From: an uncultured bacterium
GTDB taxonomy: Bacteria > Bacillota > Clostridia > Lachnospirales > Lachnospiraceae
Length of the DNA stretch: 64,000 nucleotides
Assembly: GCA_905215155.1 (NCBI GenBank)
Contig: CAJMPJ010000009.1
Coordinates: forward strand, 1-64,000
Direction: 5' to 3'
Shown here piece after piece: positions 6,338 to 15,920 of the stretch (position 1 is the first letter of the stretch; every line of letters begins with the position of its first letter). Position numbers and translations under genes: made by a program. Under the pieces are notes generated by a model that was not told the origin of the DNA, made no database searches, and worked only from the letters and a program-made list of their open reading frames with translations.

Positions 6338-6598
6338 AAAAAAAGCCCCCTTCCATATGCTTCCATACAGAAAGGGACGATTAATCATAATAAATCGCGG
6401 TTCCACCCTAGCTTGAGTGAACAAAAATGTTCAAACCACTTCATTTGATGATAACGGAATCACCGTTCCCGATTAAGGGACGCTCCAAGATGGTCTTCTC
6501 ATAGCATTCCGGTAAAGCACTCTCACCAAACGTGCTTCTCTCTGAACGTTCCTGTCATGATACTGTTCTTGTCATTGCGTTTTCTATATTGTTTCTAT
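6338..6598 (-). ncRNA. T-box riboswitch, threonine, upstream of thrS
   Basis: The minus strand carries the T-box core TGGAACCGCG (complement within 6396-6407), a stem I region (about 6480-6590) and a terminator (6338-6378) with a T-run. The likely specifier is ACC (complement at 6492-6494) near the 3' side of stem I, a threonine codon that matches the gene. Uncharged tRNA-Thr should stabilise the antiterminator and allow thrS transcription. Confidence 0.92.
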
Positions 6599-6604
6599 GA
6601 CTAG

Positions 6605-6632
6605 ATTATAGCATGGTAACGCAGTTTGTCAA
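6605..6632 (-). promoter_or_regulatory. sigma-A promoter of the thrS leader
   Basis: On the minus strand TTGACA (6627-6632), 16-nt spacer, TATAAT (6605-6610). The 6633-6795 stretch beyond it holds no gene or clear structure. Confidence 0.85.
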
Positions 6633-6795
6633 GCTTCTTGATAATATTTTATTCATAAAAGAAGAATGAGTACTGCCAGCCAAAGCCCTGCGAATTTCCA
6701 ATTCAAAAGGTGCCAGGGAATACGTCCCCCACATTATACCCGGACCTATTGAGCATGGCAAAGGCCCTGTCTTCTTTGAATCTTCTTACAAAAGC

Positions 6796-7866
6796 TTATT
6801 TTACTTCAACACTCCAGCCCTTTGGACCTTCTATTTTACCAAGCTGGATACCAGTGATGGTATCATAAAACTTCTGTGTCAGTTCTCCGATCTTTCCGCC
6901 GCCGATGGACATCCGGTCTTCTTCAAAACGCAGTTCTCCTACCGGGGAAATAACGGCCGCTGTACCGGTCCCGAAACATTCTTCCATTGTTCCGTTTTTT
7001 GCTGCAGCTACCACTTCGTCAACAGAAACCTGGCGTTCCTCCACCGGAACGCCCCACTCCCTGCAAAGGGCAATGACAGAGTCTCTCGTAACTCCCGGAA
7101 GAATGCTTCCGTTTAATTCAGGTGTGATTACGACGCCGTTGATTTTGAAGAAAATATTCATGGCTCCAACTTCTTCAATATACTTGCGGTGAACTCCGTC
7201 AAGCCACAGCACCTGAGAATATCCTTCTTCATGGGCTTTTACCTGGGATGCCAGGGAAGCAACATAATTTCCTCCGGTCTTTGCCTCTCCGATGCCTCCT
7301 TTCACCGCTCTTACATACTCATCTTCGATCCATATCTTAACAGGATCAAGGCCGCTGGCATAGTAAGCACCTACCGGGGATAAAATGATCATGAACTTAT
7401 AAGTATGAGAGGGTCTTACCCCAAGAAACGGATCCGTAGCAATAACAAACGGTCTGATGTAAAGGGAAGTTCCCGGTTTTGTGGGAATCCAGTCCTGATC
7501 TGCCTTTACCACTTCCTTCAATGCCTCTAAAAACAAATCTTCCGGAATCTCAGGAATGCAAAGACGGTTGTTGCTGCGGTTGGCACGCTCTATGTTCTTA
7601 TCGGGACGGAACAGTAAAATCCTTCCGTCTTCCGTTTTATAAGCCTTCAACCCTTCAAACATCTCCTGTCCGTAATGGAACACCATGGCGGACGGCTCCA
7701 GCTCCAGCTTATGATAAGGAACAATCCTCGGATCATACCAGCCTTTTCCTTCTTCGTAATCCATCTCAAACATATGATCCGTAAATATGGTACCAAAGGT
7801 TAAAGGATTCTCTTTGCCCGGTTTTTCCTTAGGGCAAGTTGTTTTCTCGATTGTGATTTTCTGCAT
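6796..7866 (-). CDS. ilvE: branched-chain amino acid aminotransferase
   Basis: The class IV PLP aminotransferase moves the amino group between Leu/Ile/Val and glutamate. The 356 residues show the long BCAT2-type form: the PLP-lysine motif GEAKTGGNYVAS (about residue 195), KYIEEVGAMNIFF and the C-terminal FGTGTAAVISPVG phosphate-binding loop. I chose ATG 7866, with AAAGGAAG about 9 nt upstream; an in-frame GTG at 7887 lies within the ribosome-binding region. The gene stands alone with its own promoter, and no ilv/leu genes are near. Confidence 0.95.
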   Translation of the reverse strand: MQKITIEKTTCPKEKPGKENPLTFGTIFTDHMFEMDYEEGKGWYDPRIVPYHKLELEPSAMVFHYGQEMFEGLKAYKTEDGRILLFRPDKNIERANRSNNRLCIPEIPEDLFLEALKEVVKADQDWIPTKPGTSLYIRPFVIATDPFLGVRPSHTYKFMIILSPVGAYYASGLDPVKIWIEDEYVRAVKGGIGEAKTGGNYVASLASQVKAHEEGYSQVLWLDGVHRKYIEEVGAMNIFFKINGVVITPELNGSILPGVTRDSVIALCREWGVPVEERQVSVDEVVAAAKNGTMEECFGTGTAAVISPVGELRFEEDRMSIGGGKIGELTQKFYDTITGIQLGKIEGPKGWSVEVK

Positions 7867-7920
7867 ATTATTCTCTTCCTTTCCCACACCGGCATATCTG
7901 TCAGTTTATAATTGTTTATC

Positions 7921-7949
7921 ATTATGTTCCAAAAAATGCGGGCTGTCAA
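7921..7949 (-). promoter_or_regulatory. sigma-A promoter of ilvE
   Basis: On the minus strand TTGACA (7944-7949), 17-nt spacer, CATAAT (7921-7926). Confidence 0.8.
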
Positions 7950-7985
7950 GAATTTTTACGCCGATTGCCCTGCAAAATTGGAATT

Positions 7986-9416
7986 TTATGATGCATTTTT
8001 CTTCTTTATTTTTTTGTTAAGTTCCGGCCATACCGTTAAGAGCATCGTGATAAAGCAGGCACCGCCGCCGATGAAATTGGAGACCGGTTCTGCCATAAAG
8101 ACACCAAAGATGCCATTTCCCAAAAGCAGAGGGATGGCGATGATCAAAGGAGCCACGATGATCACTTTGCGGAAAATCGAGAAGAACACAGCCTGTCTCG
8201 CTTTTCCTAATGCCACAAAGGTGGACTGGCCTGCAATTTGCAGAGACATAAAGAAGAACCCAAAATAGTAGATTCTCATAGCCGGGACCCCTGCGGTTAT
8301 CAACTCCGGATCCTGGTTGAAAATTCGGATAAAAAATTCCGGATACCCATGAATTAGTCCCCACACCGCCGTCGTGTACACAATGGAAACGATGGAGGTG
8401 AATACGATAGCCTTTTTGACTCTTCCATACGCTTCTGCTCCGTAATTAAATCCCATAATGGGCTGGGCACTGTTTGTGACCCCTTTGACCGGCATGATAA
8501 ATACTTCACGAACAGAATTGATGATGGTCATGACGCCTACATATAAATCCCCGCCATACTGCTGCAGTGATGCATTGTAGAGAACCTGAACAAAACTGTT
8601 GGTAACATTCATGGTAAATCCTGACATTCCAAGCCCTATAATGCTTTTCACCCTGTGTTTTTCCAAACGGAAACAGGACAGCTTCAGCTTGAGTATGGCT
8701 TTTTTCCCTGTAAGGAACTTTACGGTCCAAAGTGCGGAAAGGAGCTGGGCAATTACAGTTGCTAACGCCGCTCCCCGGACTCCCATATCCATAAAGAAAA
8801 TAAAAATGGGGTCCAGAATGATATTGACGACTGCCCCCAAAAGTACGGTCATCATTCCCATGGTGCCAAAGCCCTGGGAATTAATAAAGCTGTTCATGCC
8901 AAGGCCAACCATAACAAAAACCGTTCCAAGGAGATAAATTTCCGCAAACTGTGCTGCAAATGGATAAGTGGCATCACTTGCTCCAAACAAATACAGCAGC
9001 GGCTTTTTAAAAATAAGCCCCACTACCGTGAGCAACACTCCAAATAAAAGCATAAGCATAAAAGAATTGCCCATGATTTTTTCAGCTTCGTCGGTGCTTC
9101 CCCGTCCTCTTTCTATGGAACATAATGGGGCACCTCCCATACCAAACAGATTTGCAAATGCCATAACAATGGATACGATGGGCAGGCAAAGTCCGAGACC
9201 GGTAAGTGCCAGTGTGGCATTTTCAGGAATTCTTCCAATAAAGATTCTGTCTACAATATTGTAAAGGACATTGACCAGCTGTGCCAAGGTCATGGGAACG
9301 GCCAGCTTCATTATGTTTCCCACTACATTTCCTTTTGTAAAATCATTAGTCGTCTTATCCCTTTGTTCCACCGGCTTTTTTTCTTCATTTTTCTTGTGTT
9401 TGTTCAATAACCCCAT
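7986..9416 (-). CDS. MATE family efflux transporter
   Basis: The 476 residues contain about twelve hydrophobic segments in two related halves, as in MATE exporters that move cationic drugs or metabolites out using Na+ or H+. Visible family features are KLAVPMTLAQLVNVLYNIVDRIFIG near the start and the repeated GxxxPxxxFNYGA-type motif in the second half (QPIMGFNYGAEAYGR). GGGGAGGA lies 7-8 nt before ATG 9416; the longer upstream frame lacks a ribosome-binding site. The C-terminus is Lys-rich. The substrate cannot be told. No regulator is adjacent. Confidence 0.92.
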   Translation of the reverse strand: MGLLNKHKKNEEKKPVEQRDKTTNDFTKGNVVGNIMKLAVPMTLAQLVNVLYNIVDRIFIGRIPENATLALTGLGLCLPIVSIVMAFANLFGMGGAPLCSIERGRGSTDEAEKIMGNSFMLMLLFGVLLTVVGLIFKKPLLYLFGASDATYPFAAQFAEIYLLGTVFVMVGLGMNSFINSQGFGTMGMMTVLLGAVVNIILDPIFIFFMDMGVRGAALATVIAQLLSALWTVKFLTGKKAILKLKLSCFRLEKHRVKSIIGLGMSGFTMNVTNSFVQVLYNASLQQYGGDLYVGVMTIINSVREVFIMPVKGVTNSAQPIMGFNYGAEAYGRVKKAIVFTSIVSIVYTTAVWGLIHGYPEFFIRIFNQDPELITAGVPAMRIYYFGFFFMSLQIAGQSTFVALGKARQAVFFSIFRKVIIVAPLIIAIPLLLGNGIFGVFMAEPVSNFIGGGACFITMLLTVWPELNKKIKKKNAS

Positions 9417-9508
9417 TTTCAGTTCCTCCCCTGGTATGCTTATCATATCATTATTTTTTCTTTTTTGCATCCAGTTTTTATATTGAATTACCCTATAAAA
9501 GAGACTGT

Positions 9509-9570
9509 AATGAAAAAGGCATCCTGACTGGTCTTGGGAACCATTTCAGGACACCTTTTACGGTTTCATT
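9509..9570. terminator. long imperfect hairpin after fucO
   Basis: AATGAAA..AAAAGG..CCTGA pairs with TCAGG..CCTTTT..TTTCATT. It lies between the fucO stop and the MATE gene start and probably ends the fucO transcript. Confidence 0.6.
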
Positions 9571-9622
9571 ATGATCGGGAGATACCTTACAGCCAGACGA
9601 TCCGCTTTCTTACATTCAACGG

Positions 9623-10771
9623 TTACATAAGGGATCTGTAAAGTCTGATGATATCATCAACGCTGGCTTCCTTTGGATTGCCTGGTGCACAGGCATCTGC
9701 AACTGCAGATTCTGCCAGGAACTCTAAATCTTCTTCTTTTACGATCTCTTTTAGATCAGCGGGTATCCCTACGTCTGCGGAAAGCTTCTTCACTGCTTCC
9801 ACAGCTGCTCTGCGGTATTCTTCACTGGTCATTGTTTCTGTATTTTCCACACCCATTGCCCTAGCGATATCGCGGTATTTTTCTCCGGTTTCGCTGGCGT
9901 TGAACTCCATAATGGTTGGTAGAAGAATGGCATTTCCCACACCATGAGGGGTGTCATAGACAGCGCCCAGGGCATGAGCCATGGAATGTACGATCCCAAG
10001 ACCGCAGTTTGAAAATCCCATACCGGTAATGTACTGGCCCAACGCCATGCCCTCCCGGCCTTGTGCAGTATTATCCACCGCACCTCTCAAGCTTTTTGCA
10101 ATGAGTTCTACTGCCTTAATGTTGAACATATCCGTAATCGGATTGGCCCCCTTGGTAATATAACCTTCAATTGCATGAGTCAAGGCATCCATGCCAGTTG
10201 CTGCTGTCAGGCCCTTAGGCATGCTTGCCATCATGTCCGGGTCCACCACTGCTACCACAGGAATATCATGAGGGTCAACACAGACAAATTTACGTTTTTT
10301 CTCCACATCGGTAATTACATAGTTAATGGTTACTTCTGCTGCTGTACCGGCCGTGGTGGGAACAGCGATAATGGGTACGCTCGGTTTTTTGGTTGGGGCT
10401 GCGCCTTCCAGGCTTCTTACATCAGCAAATTCCGGATTAGCAATAATGATACCGATGGCCTTTGATGTGTCTATGGAAGAACCGCCGCCAATGGCAATGA
10501 TATAATCAGCTCCAGACTTTTTAAAAGCTTCCACGCCATTTTGTACATTCTCAATGGTAGGATTGGGTTTGATATCGGAATAGATCTCATAATCCATTTT
10601 GTTTTCTTCCAGAATTTTTGTAACCTTGGAGGTAACGTTAAACCTAATCAAATCCGGGTCAGACGAAACAAATGCTTTTTTAAACCCTCTTTTTTTAACC
10701 TCTTGGGGAATCTCCTGAATGGCACCTGCGCCGTGATATGAGGTTTCATTTAATACGATTCTGTTTGCCAT
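9623..10771 (-). CDS. fucO: lactaldehyde reductase / 1,2-propanediol oxidoreductase, iron-dependent
   Basis: The 382-residue group III iron-containing alcohol dehydrogenase is close to FucO along its length as I recall that sequence: MANRIVLNET at the start, the NAD-binding AIGGGSSIDTSKAIG (about residue 98), TTAGTAAEVTINYVIT, and metal ligands in DALTHAIEGY (about 195-200) and HSMAHALGAVYDTPHG (about 263-277). FucO reduces L-lactaldehyde to 1,2-propanediol with NADH, but a general short-chain alcohol role is possible. No fucose or rhamnose genes are adjacent. A TetR-type gene lies directly upstream on the same strand, with an inverted repeat between them. Confidence 0.85.
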   Translation of the reverse strand: MANRIVLNETSYHGAGAIQEIPQEVKKRGFKKAFVSSDPDLIRFNVTSKVTKILEENKMDYEIYSDIKPNPTIENVQNGVEAFKKSGADYIIAIGGGSSIDTSKAIGIIIANPEFADVRSLEGAAPTKKPSVPIIAVPTTAGTAAEVTINYVITDVEKKRKFVCVDPHDIPVVAVVDPDMMASMPKGLTAATGMDALTHAIEGYITKGANPITDMFNIKAVELIAKSLRGAVDNTAQGREGMALGQYITGMGFSNCGLGIVHSMAHALGAVYDTPHGVGNAILLPTIMEFNASETGEKYRDIARAMGVENTETMTSEEYRRAAVEAVKKLSADVGIPADLKEIVKEEDLEFLAESAVADACAPGNPKEASVDDIIRLYRSLM

Positions 10772-10860
10772 GATGATCTCTCCTTTTCTTTCCGCTTGGG
10801 GTGTTTTTAAAACGCATTTCCCAGTTCTTTATGTTATAATTTTAACAAAAAATTTCAAAA

Positions 10861-10926
10861 AAAGAAAGTTACAATCCTTTTGTTTTGTAACAAATATTAC
10901 ATAAACTTAGAGTTGTAACTTTCTTT
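10861..10926. promoter_or_regulatory. inverted-repeat operator candidate between tetR-type gene and fucO
   Basis: Perfect 14-bp inverted arms lie at 10861-10874 and 10913-10926. Between them a second dyad TGTAA-N6-TTACA lies at 10886-10901, giving four GTTAC/GTAAC-type half sites in 66 bp. The spacing suits a TetR-family dimer. It lies in the fucO promoter region and just after the regulator stop codon. As RNA the outer arms could also form a terminator-like stem. Confidence 0.5.
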
Positions 10927-10946
10927 CTGTACATATATACCATAAT

Positions 10947-11516
10947 TTATACCAGTCCTATATCCGCAAACACGGCTGCCAGACCGGGGGGCATGGCTTC
11001 TGTCAGGCTTTGCGCCATCTCTTCCGGACTTTGCTTCATTCCGGATAAAACCCACTTCACCGTCATGTAAACGGAACCTCTGCAATACATCTCCAAAAGA
11101 AACTGGATCGCTTCAGATAGAGGCTCCTGTTTTCTGCGGGTCATAAGCTCCGTATAGAATCCTGTAATCAATTCAAAATCATGCTCTTTCAATGAATTGT
11201 AATCGTCAGAGCGGAACGCTTCTGTGAAGAAAATCTTTTCTTTTTTAATAAATCTGAACTTCTCACACAAGCTCTGGCATACCGTTTTATCCACTCCGAT
11301 CTGAGCGAAAGATTCCAGCACCAGCTTGTCAAAATACCAGTTGATTAAATCATATTTGTCTTTAAAATTCCGATAAAAGGTTTGTCTGGTCACCCCGCAG
11401 CCATCCACAATGTTCTGGACCGTGATCTTATCTACAGGCTTGGTTTTCATACATTCCTTTATGGAGTCAGCCAGACGGTATTTGGTTTTTTCATTTTTAT
11501 GAAGGTTTTCTGCCAT
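10947..11516 (-). CDS. TetR/AcrR family transcriptional regulator
   Basis: The 189-residue protein has an N-terminal helix-turn-helix (about residues 28-50, ITVQNIVDGCGVTRQTFYRNF), then an all-helical ligand domain resembling the DhaS-like subgroup. I chose ATG 11516, with GGAG 6 nt upstream; an in-frame ATG at 11579 has no ribosome-binding site. It is followed by fucO on the same strand and diverges from the MATE gene at 11718, so either could be its target. The ligand is unknown. Confidence 0.88.
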   Translation of the reverse strand: MAENLHKNEKTKYRLADSIKECMKTKPVDKITVQNIVDGCGVTRQTFYRNFKDKYDLINWYFDKLVLESFAQIGVDKTVCQSLCEKFRFIKKEKIFFTEAFRSDDYNSLKEHDFELITGFYTELMTRRKQEPLSEAIQFLLEMYCRGSVYMTVKWVLSGMKQSPEEMAQSLTEAMPPGLAAVFADIGLV

Positions 11517-11717
11517 AATCCGCTCCTGTCCAATTTCATTATGGTTTATTTTACCACAAGACGGGAGTTTTGTGAACATTCATGAAAACAAAGGGGTTGA
11601 ACCCGACAAATTTTCTGTAGTTTTTTTTAAATACAACCGATTATTCGTATCTTTTTACGCTTCTTTGAATTATGCTTATTCATGCATTAAGAATCAATCA
11701 TTCAAAGGAGAGAAACC

Positions 11718-13148
11718 ATGTCAGTCAAAGCAAGCTTATCCGCCAAGGATGCAAAATTCCGGAATTTTGCATTAAACGACAACATGTGGAGAGTGGTCCT
11801 CTATGTTGGCCTCCCACTGGCCTTATACCAGAGCTTAAACCAGCTTTTTAAAATATTTGACTCCATGATGGCGGCCCACATCAGCGCCACTTCTGTCTCA
11901 GCGGTGGCTTATTTATCTCAGATCAATTTGACGCTTTCCGCCTTGGGCGGCGGTCTTGCCATCGGTTCCAGCCTAAAGATCAGTGAAGCCTACGGTGCTG
12001 GTGATTTTGGACTGGTAAAAAAACGGGTCAGCAGCCTGTTTGCCATGTGCGGGATCTTAGGGGGCGTTATCCTGATTCTTTTAATTCCCCTTGCGCCTGA
12101 GTTTTTAAGATTTGCAAAAACACCGGACAGCTTTATTGCTGAGGGAACCCAGTATTTCCGGCTGGAACTGGTGGGAATGGTCATAAACTTTTTTAATAAC
12201 GTTTACATCGCCATAGAACGTGCCCGGGGCAACTCCAAGAGAATTCTGCACTTGAATATAGGAGTTATTGCCATCAAGCTGACCATGACCGCCCTGTTTG
12301 TTTATGTACTGAATTCGGGGATCAATATGATTTCCGTAGCGACAATAATTTCCCAGTGTTTTCTTTTGTCTGCCGCTATGGTTAATTTAAACGAGAAGGA
12401 CAATGCGTTTGGCTTTTCGGTTCACAGCATCAGCTTAAAACCATTGGTCACCAAACCGATGATCACCCTTTCCATTCCGGTCATTATAGAAAAAATGGCG
12501 TTTTCCTTTGGAAAAGTTATCATAAACTCCATGAGTACCATATACAGTTCTCTGACCGTAGGCGCTCTTGGGATTTCCAACAACATCGGGGGAATCACTA
12601 CCATGCCTCAGATGGGGTTTCAGGAGGGCGGCTCTGCCATTATCAGCCAGAGCATGGGCGCCGGAAAACCCAAACGGGCCTTAAAAGCCTTTGGGTGCAT
12701 TTTGGTCATCAACGTGATAATCGGTGCAGTACTTATGTCCTTTTCCCTTTTATTTTTACACCAGATCAGCAGTCTGTTTGCCGGAAATGATAAAGAATTC
12801 AGAACAATGATTTCCTCCATCTACCGGTATGAAGCATATGGTGCCATTCCGCTGGGAATAAATTCCTCGGTTCTTGCTCTGTTATATGGATTCGGAAAGA
12901 CCAAGATCACCCTGACCCTTAACTTTTGCCGGGTTTTCATTTTCCGTGTACCTGTGCTCTGGCTTTTACAGAACTATACGGACCTTGGCAGTACCAGCCT
13001 TGGCCTTGTGATGGCAATCAGCAATACTGCCACAGGAGCAATGGCTTTTCTCATCGGAATCATTGAAATCCGCAGGATCTGCCGCCAGCACAACCTGACA
13101 TTTTCCCGGCTTTCCTTTCGTAAGAATACAATCACGGAACAATCATAA
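11718..13148 (+). CDS. MATE family efflux transporter
   Basis: A second 476-residue MATE exporter with about twelve membrane segments: LPLALYQSLNQLFKIFDSMMAAHIS near the start and MPQMGFQEGGSAIISQSMGAGKPKRA in the second half. AAAGGAGAG lies 7 nt before ATG 11718. It diverges from the TetR-type gene at 11516, a layout typical of a regulated exporter. TTGAAT-N17-TAAGAA at about 11664-11692 is a possible promoter. It belongs to a different branch from the exporter at 7986-9416. Confidence 0.9.
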   Translation: MSVKASLSAKDAKFRNFALNDNMWRVVLYVGLPLALYQSLNQLFKIFDSMMAAHISATSVSAVAYLSQINLTLSALGGGLAIGSSLKISEAYGAGDFGLVKKRVSSLFAMCGILGGVILILLIPLAPEFLRFAKTPDSFIAEGTQYFRLELVGMVINFFNNVYIAIERARGNSKRILHLNIGVIAIKLTMTALFVYVLNSGINMISVATIISQCFLLSAAMVNLNEKDNAFGFSVHSISLKPLVTKPMITLSIPVIIEKMAFSFGKVIINSMSTIYSSLTVGALGISNNIGGITTMPQMGFQEGGSAIISQSMGAGKPKRALKAFGCILVINVIIGAVLMSFSLLFLHQISSLFAGNDKEFRTMISSIYRYEAYGAIPLGINSSVLALLYGFGKTKITLTLNFCRVFIFRVPVLWLLQNYTDLGSTSLGLVMAISNTATGAMAFLIGIIEIRRICRQHNLTFSRLSFRKNTITEQS

Positions 13149-13163
13149 GGCTTTCAAACAAAT

Positions 13164-13215
13164 AAAACAGGACGTTTTGCCAGACCTTACGGTCCACAGC
13201 AAACGCCCTGTTCTT
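13164..13215. terminator. terminator between convergent MATE gene and nrdG
   Basis: ACAGGACGTTTTGC pairs imperfectly with GCAAACGCCCTGT, with an inner GACC/GGTC helix. It lies between two convergent genes and probably serves both. Confidence 0.7.
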
Positions 13216-13733
13216 TATTCCCACAATACGATTTGTTTCTTAGCAAGAGATTCGGGTACCTTAATGATCCTCTGATTGGAGGACCCCTTAAACCGAAGCT
13301 TTAAATCTTTCTTTTCCAACTGGAACTTTCCATCTACCATCACATCGAAATAAGAAATCAGCCGCTTTGTCTCCGGCAGTCGCTCTGCCATGTCTCCTAC
13401 TATATCCTTTTCAAAGTCATAACCGGTATAACACCAGATGGTCTTCTCCGGGAAACGCTCTTTTATTTTTTCCACAAGGGGGACCAGAGCCTTCTGGTTG
13501 GAAGGATGCATGGGCTCTCCTCCCAAAAGGCTGAATCCGGCGATATAATTGTGATCCAGATACCCCAGTATGGTTTCCATGGTTTCTTCTGTAAATTCCT
13601 GTCCGTAATCAAAATCCCATGCCTCAGAGTTAAAACAGTCCTCGCAGAAATGCGTACATCCGCTGACAAACAGAGACACCCTTACTCCTGGTCCGTTGGC
13701 CACATCGGTGGGCTTTATGGTCGCATATTTCAT
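13215..13733 (-). CDS. nrdG: anaerobic ribonucleotide reductase activating protein
   Basis: This radical SAM enzyme makes the glycyl radical on NrdD. Its 172 residues carry the NrdG cluster motif CTHFCEDC (Cys 26, 30, 33; CX3CX2C), then the SAM-binding GGEP (FSLLGGEPMHPSN). I chose ATG 13733, with AGGAGG about 7 nt upstream; the longer frame overlaps the end of nrdD. The nrdD stop is 10 nt before this start, so the two are cotranscribed. Confidence 0.96.
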   Translation of the reverse strand: MKYATIKPTDVANGPGVRVSLFVSGCTHFCEDCFNSEAWDFDYGQEFTEETMETILGYLDHNYIAGFSLLGGEPMHPSNQKALVPLVEKIKERFPEKTIWCYTGYDFEKDIVGDMAERLPETKRLISYFDVMVDGKFQLEKKDLKLRFKGSSNQRIIKVPESLAKKQIVLWE

Positions 13734-13743
13734 GACCTGCCTC

Positions 13744-15873
13744 CTATAAGTGAAGAACTCTGGATTTGATTTCTTTTGTCTTGCCGGTGTTCCAGAAATT
13801 CTCTCCAAGGTAACCACAGGTCCTTCTGGTCACATTCATGCGGTCCCTGTCCTTGTTATGGCACTGTGGGCATTCCCATTCCATATCATCGTTGATGATA
13901 ATCTCTCCGTCAAACCCACATTCCTGACAGTAGTCAGACTTTGTATTAAATTCTGCATACTGTATATTGTCATATATGAATTTCACCACTTCTTCCAACG
14001 CTTCCAGATTGTTGCTCATATTCGGCACTTCCACATAGGAAATCGCGCCGCCGGAAGAAATCTCCTGAAACTGGCTTTCAAAGGTAAACTTTCTGAAGGC
14101 ATCAATATGCTCCCGCACATCCACGTGGTAGGAATTGGTGTAATACCCTTTATCCGTAACATCAGGAATGACTCCAAAACGCTCCCGGTCAATTTTAGCA
14201 AACCGGTAGCAAAGAGATTCTGCCGGTGTTCCGTATAAACCAAAGCCAAGGCCAGTCTGTGATTTCCAGAGATCGACCGCTTCCCGCATATGATTCATGA
14301 CACGGAGGGCAAATTCCTCGCCTTCCTTTGTCGTATGGCTGGTTCCTTTCATAAGCTTGGTTGTCTCATAAAGACCGATGTAACCCAGAGAAATGGTTGA
14401 ATAACCGTCTTTTAACAGCTTGTCGATCTTCTCTCCTTTTTTCAGTCTTGCAATGGCACCGTACTGCCAGTGAATGGGGCTTACATCAGAAAGGGTTCCC
14501 TCCAGAGACTTATGTCTGCACATCAGTGCTTCATAGCTTAACTCCAGGCGCTCATCAAGGAGCTTCCAAAACGTTTCTTCGTCTCCGTTGGCAAGAATTC
14601 CGATCTGAGGAAGATTGATACTTACAACACCCTGGTTGAATCTTCCTTCAAACTTATAGTTGCCATTCTCATCTTTCCATGTGGAGAGAAAGCTTCTGCA
14701 TCCCATACAGCTGAATACATTGCCTTCATAGTTCTCTCTCATCTTTTTTGCTGAAATGTAATCCGGGTACATACGTTTGGAAGAACATTTCACCGCAAGC
14801 TTTGTAATGTAGTCGTATCTGCCGCCCTTTAAACAGTTATTCTCATCAAGCACATAGATCAGCTTAGGGAATGCAGGAGTCACGTACACGCCTGCTTCAT
14901 TCTTAATCCCCTCAAGTCTTTGACGAAGAATTTCCTCTACGATCATGGCATTCTCTTCAATGTATTCATCCTTATCGTCAAGATATAAGAACAACGTTAC
15001 AAAAGGAGCCTGACCGTTGGTGGTCATCAGCGTGTTGATCTGATACTGAATGGTCTGCACACCGGACTTCAATTCATCACGCAGACGGATGGTTGCCATC
15101 TTTTCCACCACATCTTTTGTCACGGAATCGCCAAATTCTTCCTGGATCTGCTTACGGAATTTATCGTTGCTCTTTCTTAAATATTTTCCCAAATGGCGGA
15201 TATCCACGGACTGGCCGCCGTACTGGTTGCTGGCAACCGCTGCAATGATCTGAGTCATAACAGTACACGCCACCTGAAAGCTTTTAGGGCTTTCGATCAT
15301 CTTTTCATTCATCACCGTACCGTTGTCCAGCATATCACCGATATTGATCAGACAGCAGTTAAAAATGGGCTGTACGAAATAATCCGCATCATGGAAATGA
15401 ATGGCTCCCTGCTCATGAGCCAGAGAAATCCGTTCCGGAAGCAGCATTCTCTTCGTTAAGTCTCTGGATACCTCTCCTGCAATATAATCCCTTTGCGTGG
15501 AGGCAAGAATGGTGTTTTTATTGGAATTCTCCTCTGCAAGCTCTTTATTCTCATTCTTGATCAGCTTTAAAATAGACTCGTCCGTGGTATTGGCTTTTCT
15601 AAGCAATTCTCTCTGGTAACGGTATATGATATACTTCTTGGAAAGGGTGTATTTGTTTTTATTAACAAGACCGCTCTCAATCATATCCTGAATGGTCTCT
15701 ACATTAATCACATCCCCCGCGTGATCTTCAACAAAATCCAGAATGGAATGGATCATATCTTCACTAGCCTGCTCAGAAAGCTCTACTTCCGCATTCGCCT
15801 TCTGTATTGCTCTAATGATTTTCTCCCGATCATAATCGACCATTCTGCCATCACGTTTTTGAACTTTAATCAT
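13744..15873 (-). CDS. nrdD: anaerobic (class III) ribonucleoside-triphosphate reductase
   Basis: It reduces ribonucleoside triphosphates to deoxy forms without oxygen. The 709 residues show an N-terminal ATP-cone (1-90, VQKRDGRMVDYDREKI), the glycyl-radical barrel, a C-terminal zinc site (CQECG..CPQC) and the radical-glycine motif RRTCGYLG about 25 residues from the end. I chose ATG 15873, with AAGGTG 6 nt upstream. A NrdR box overlaps the predicted transcription start, and nrdR is encoded at 23460-23912. Confidence 0.97.
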   Translation of the reverse strand: MIKVQKRDGRMVDYDREKIIRAIQKANAEVELSEQASEDMIHSILDFVEDHAGDVINVETIQDMIESGLVNKNKYTLSKKYIIYRYQRELLRKANTTDESILKLIKNENKELAEENSNKNTILASTQRDYIAGEVSRDLTKRMLLPERISLAHEQGAIHFHDADYFVQPIFNCCLINIGDMLDNGTVMNEKMIESPKSFQVACTVMTQIIAAVASNQYGGQSVDIRHLGKYLRKSNDKFRKQIQEEFGDSVTKDVVEKMATIRLRDELKSGVQTIQYQINTLMTTNGQAPFVTLFLYLDDKDEYIEENAMIVEEILRQRLEGIKNEAGVYVTPAFPKLIYVLDENNCLKGGRYDYITKLAVKCSSKRMYPDYISAKKMRENYEGNVFSCMGCRSFLSTWKDENGNYKFEGRFNQGVVSINLPQIGILANGDEETFWKLLDERLELSYEALMCRHKSLEGTLSDVSPIHWQYGAIARLKKGEKIDKLLKDGYSTISLGYIGLYETTKLMKGTSHTTKEGEEFALRVMNHMREAVDLWKSQTGLGFGLYGTPAESLCYRFAKIDRERFGVIPDVTDKGYYTNSYHVDVREHIDAFRKFTFESQFQEISSGGAISYVEVPNMSNNLEALEEVVKFIYDNIQYAEFNTKSDYCQECGFDGEIIINDDMEWECPQCHNKDRDRMNVTRRTCGYLGENFWNTGKTKEIKSRVLHL

Positions 15874-15920
15874 TCCTGTCACCTTAACCTCTTCTATATT
15901 TTGTATACACAATTTCTCAA

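Noticed and set aside
10897..11085. 62-residue frame overlapping the end of the TetR-type gene
   Set aside because: It is in another frame of a well-supported regulator gene and has no start signal.
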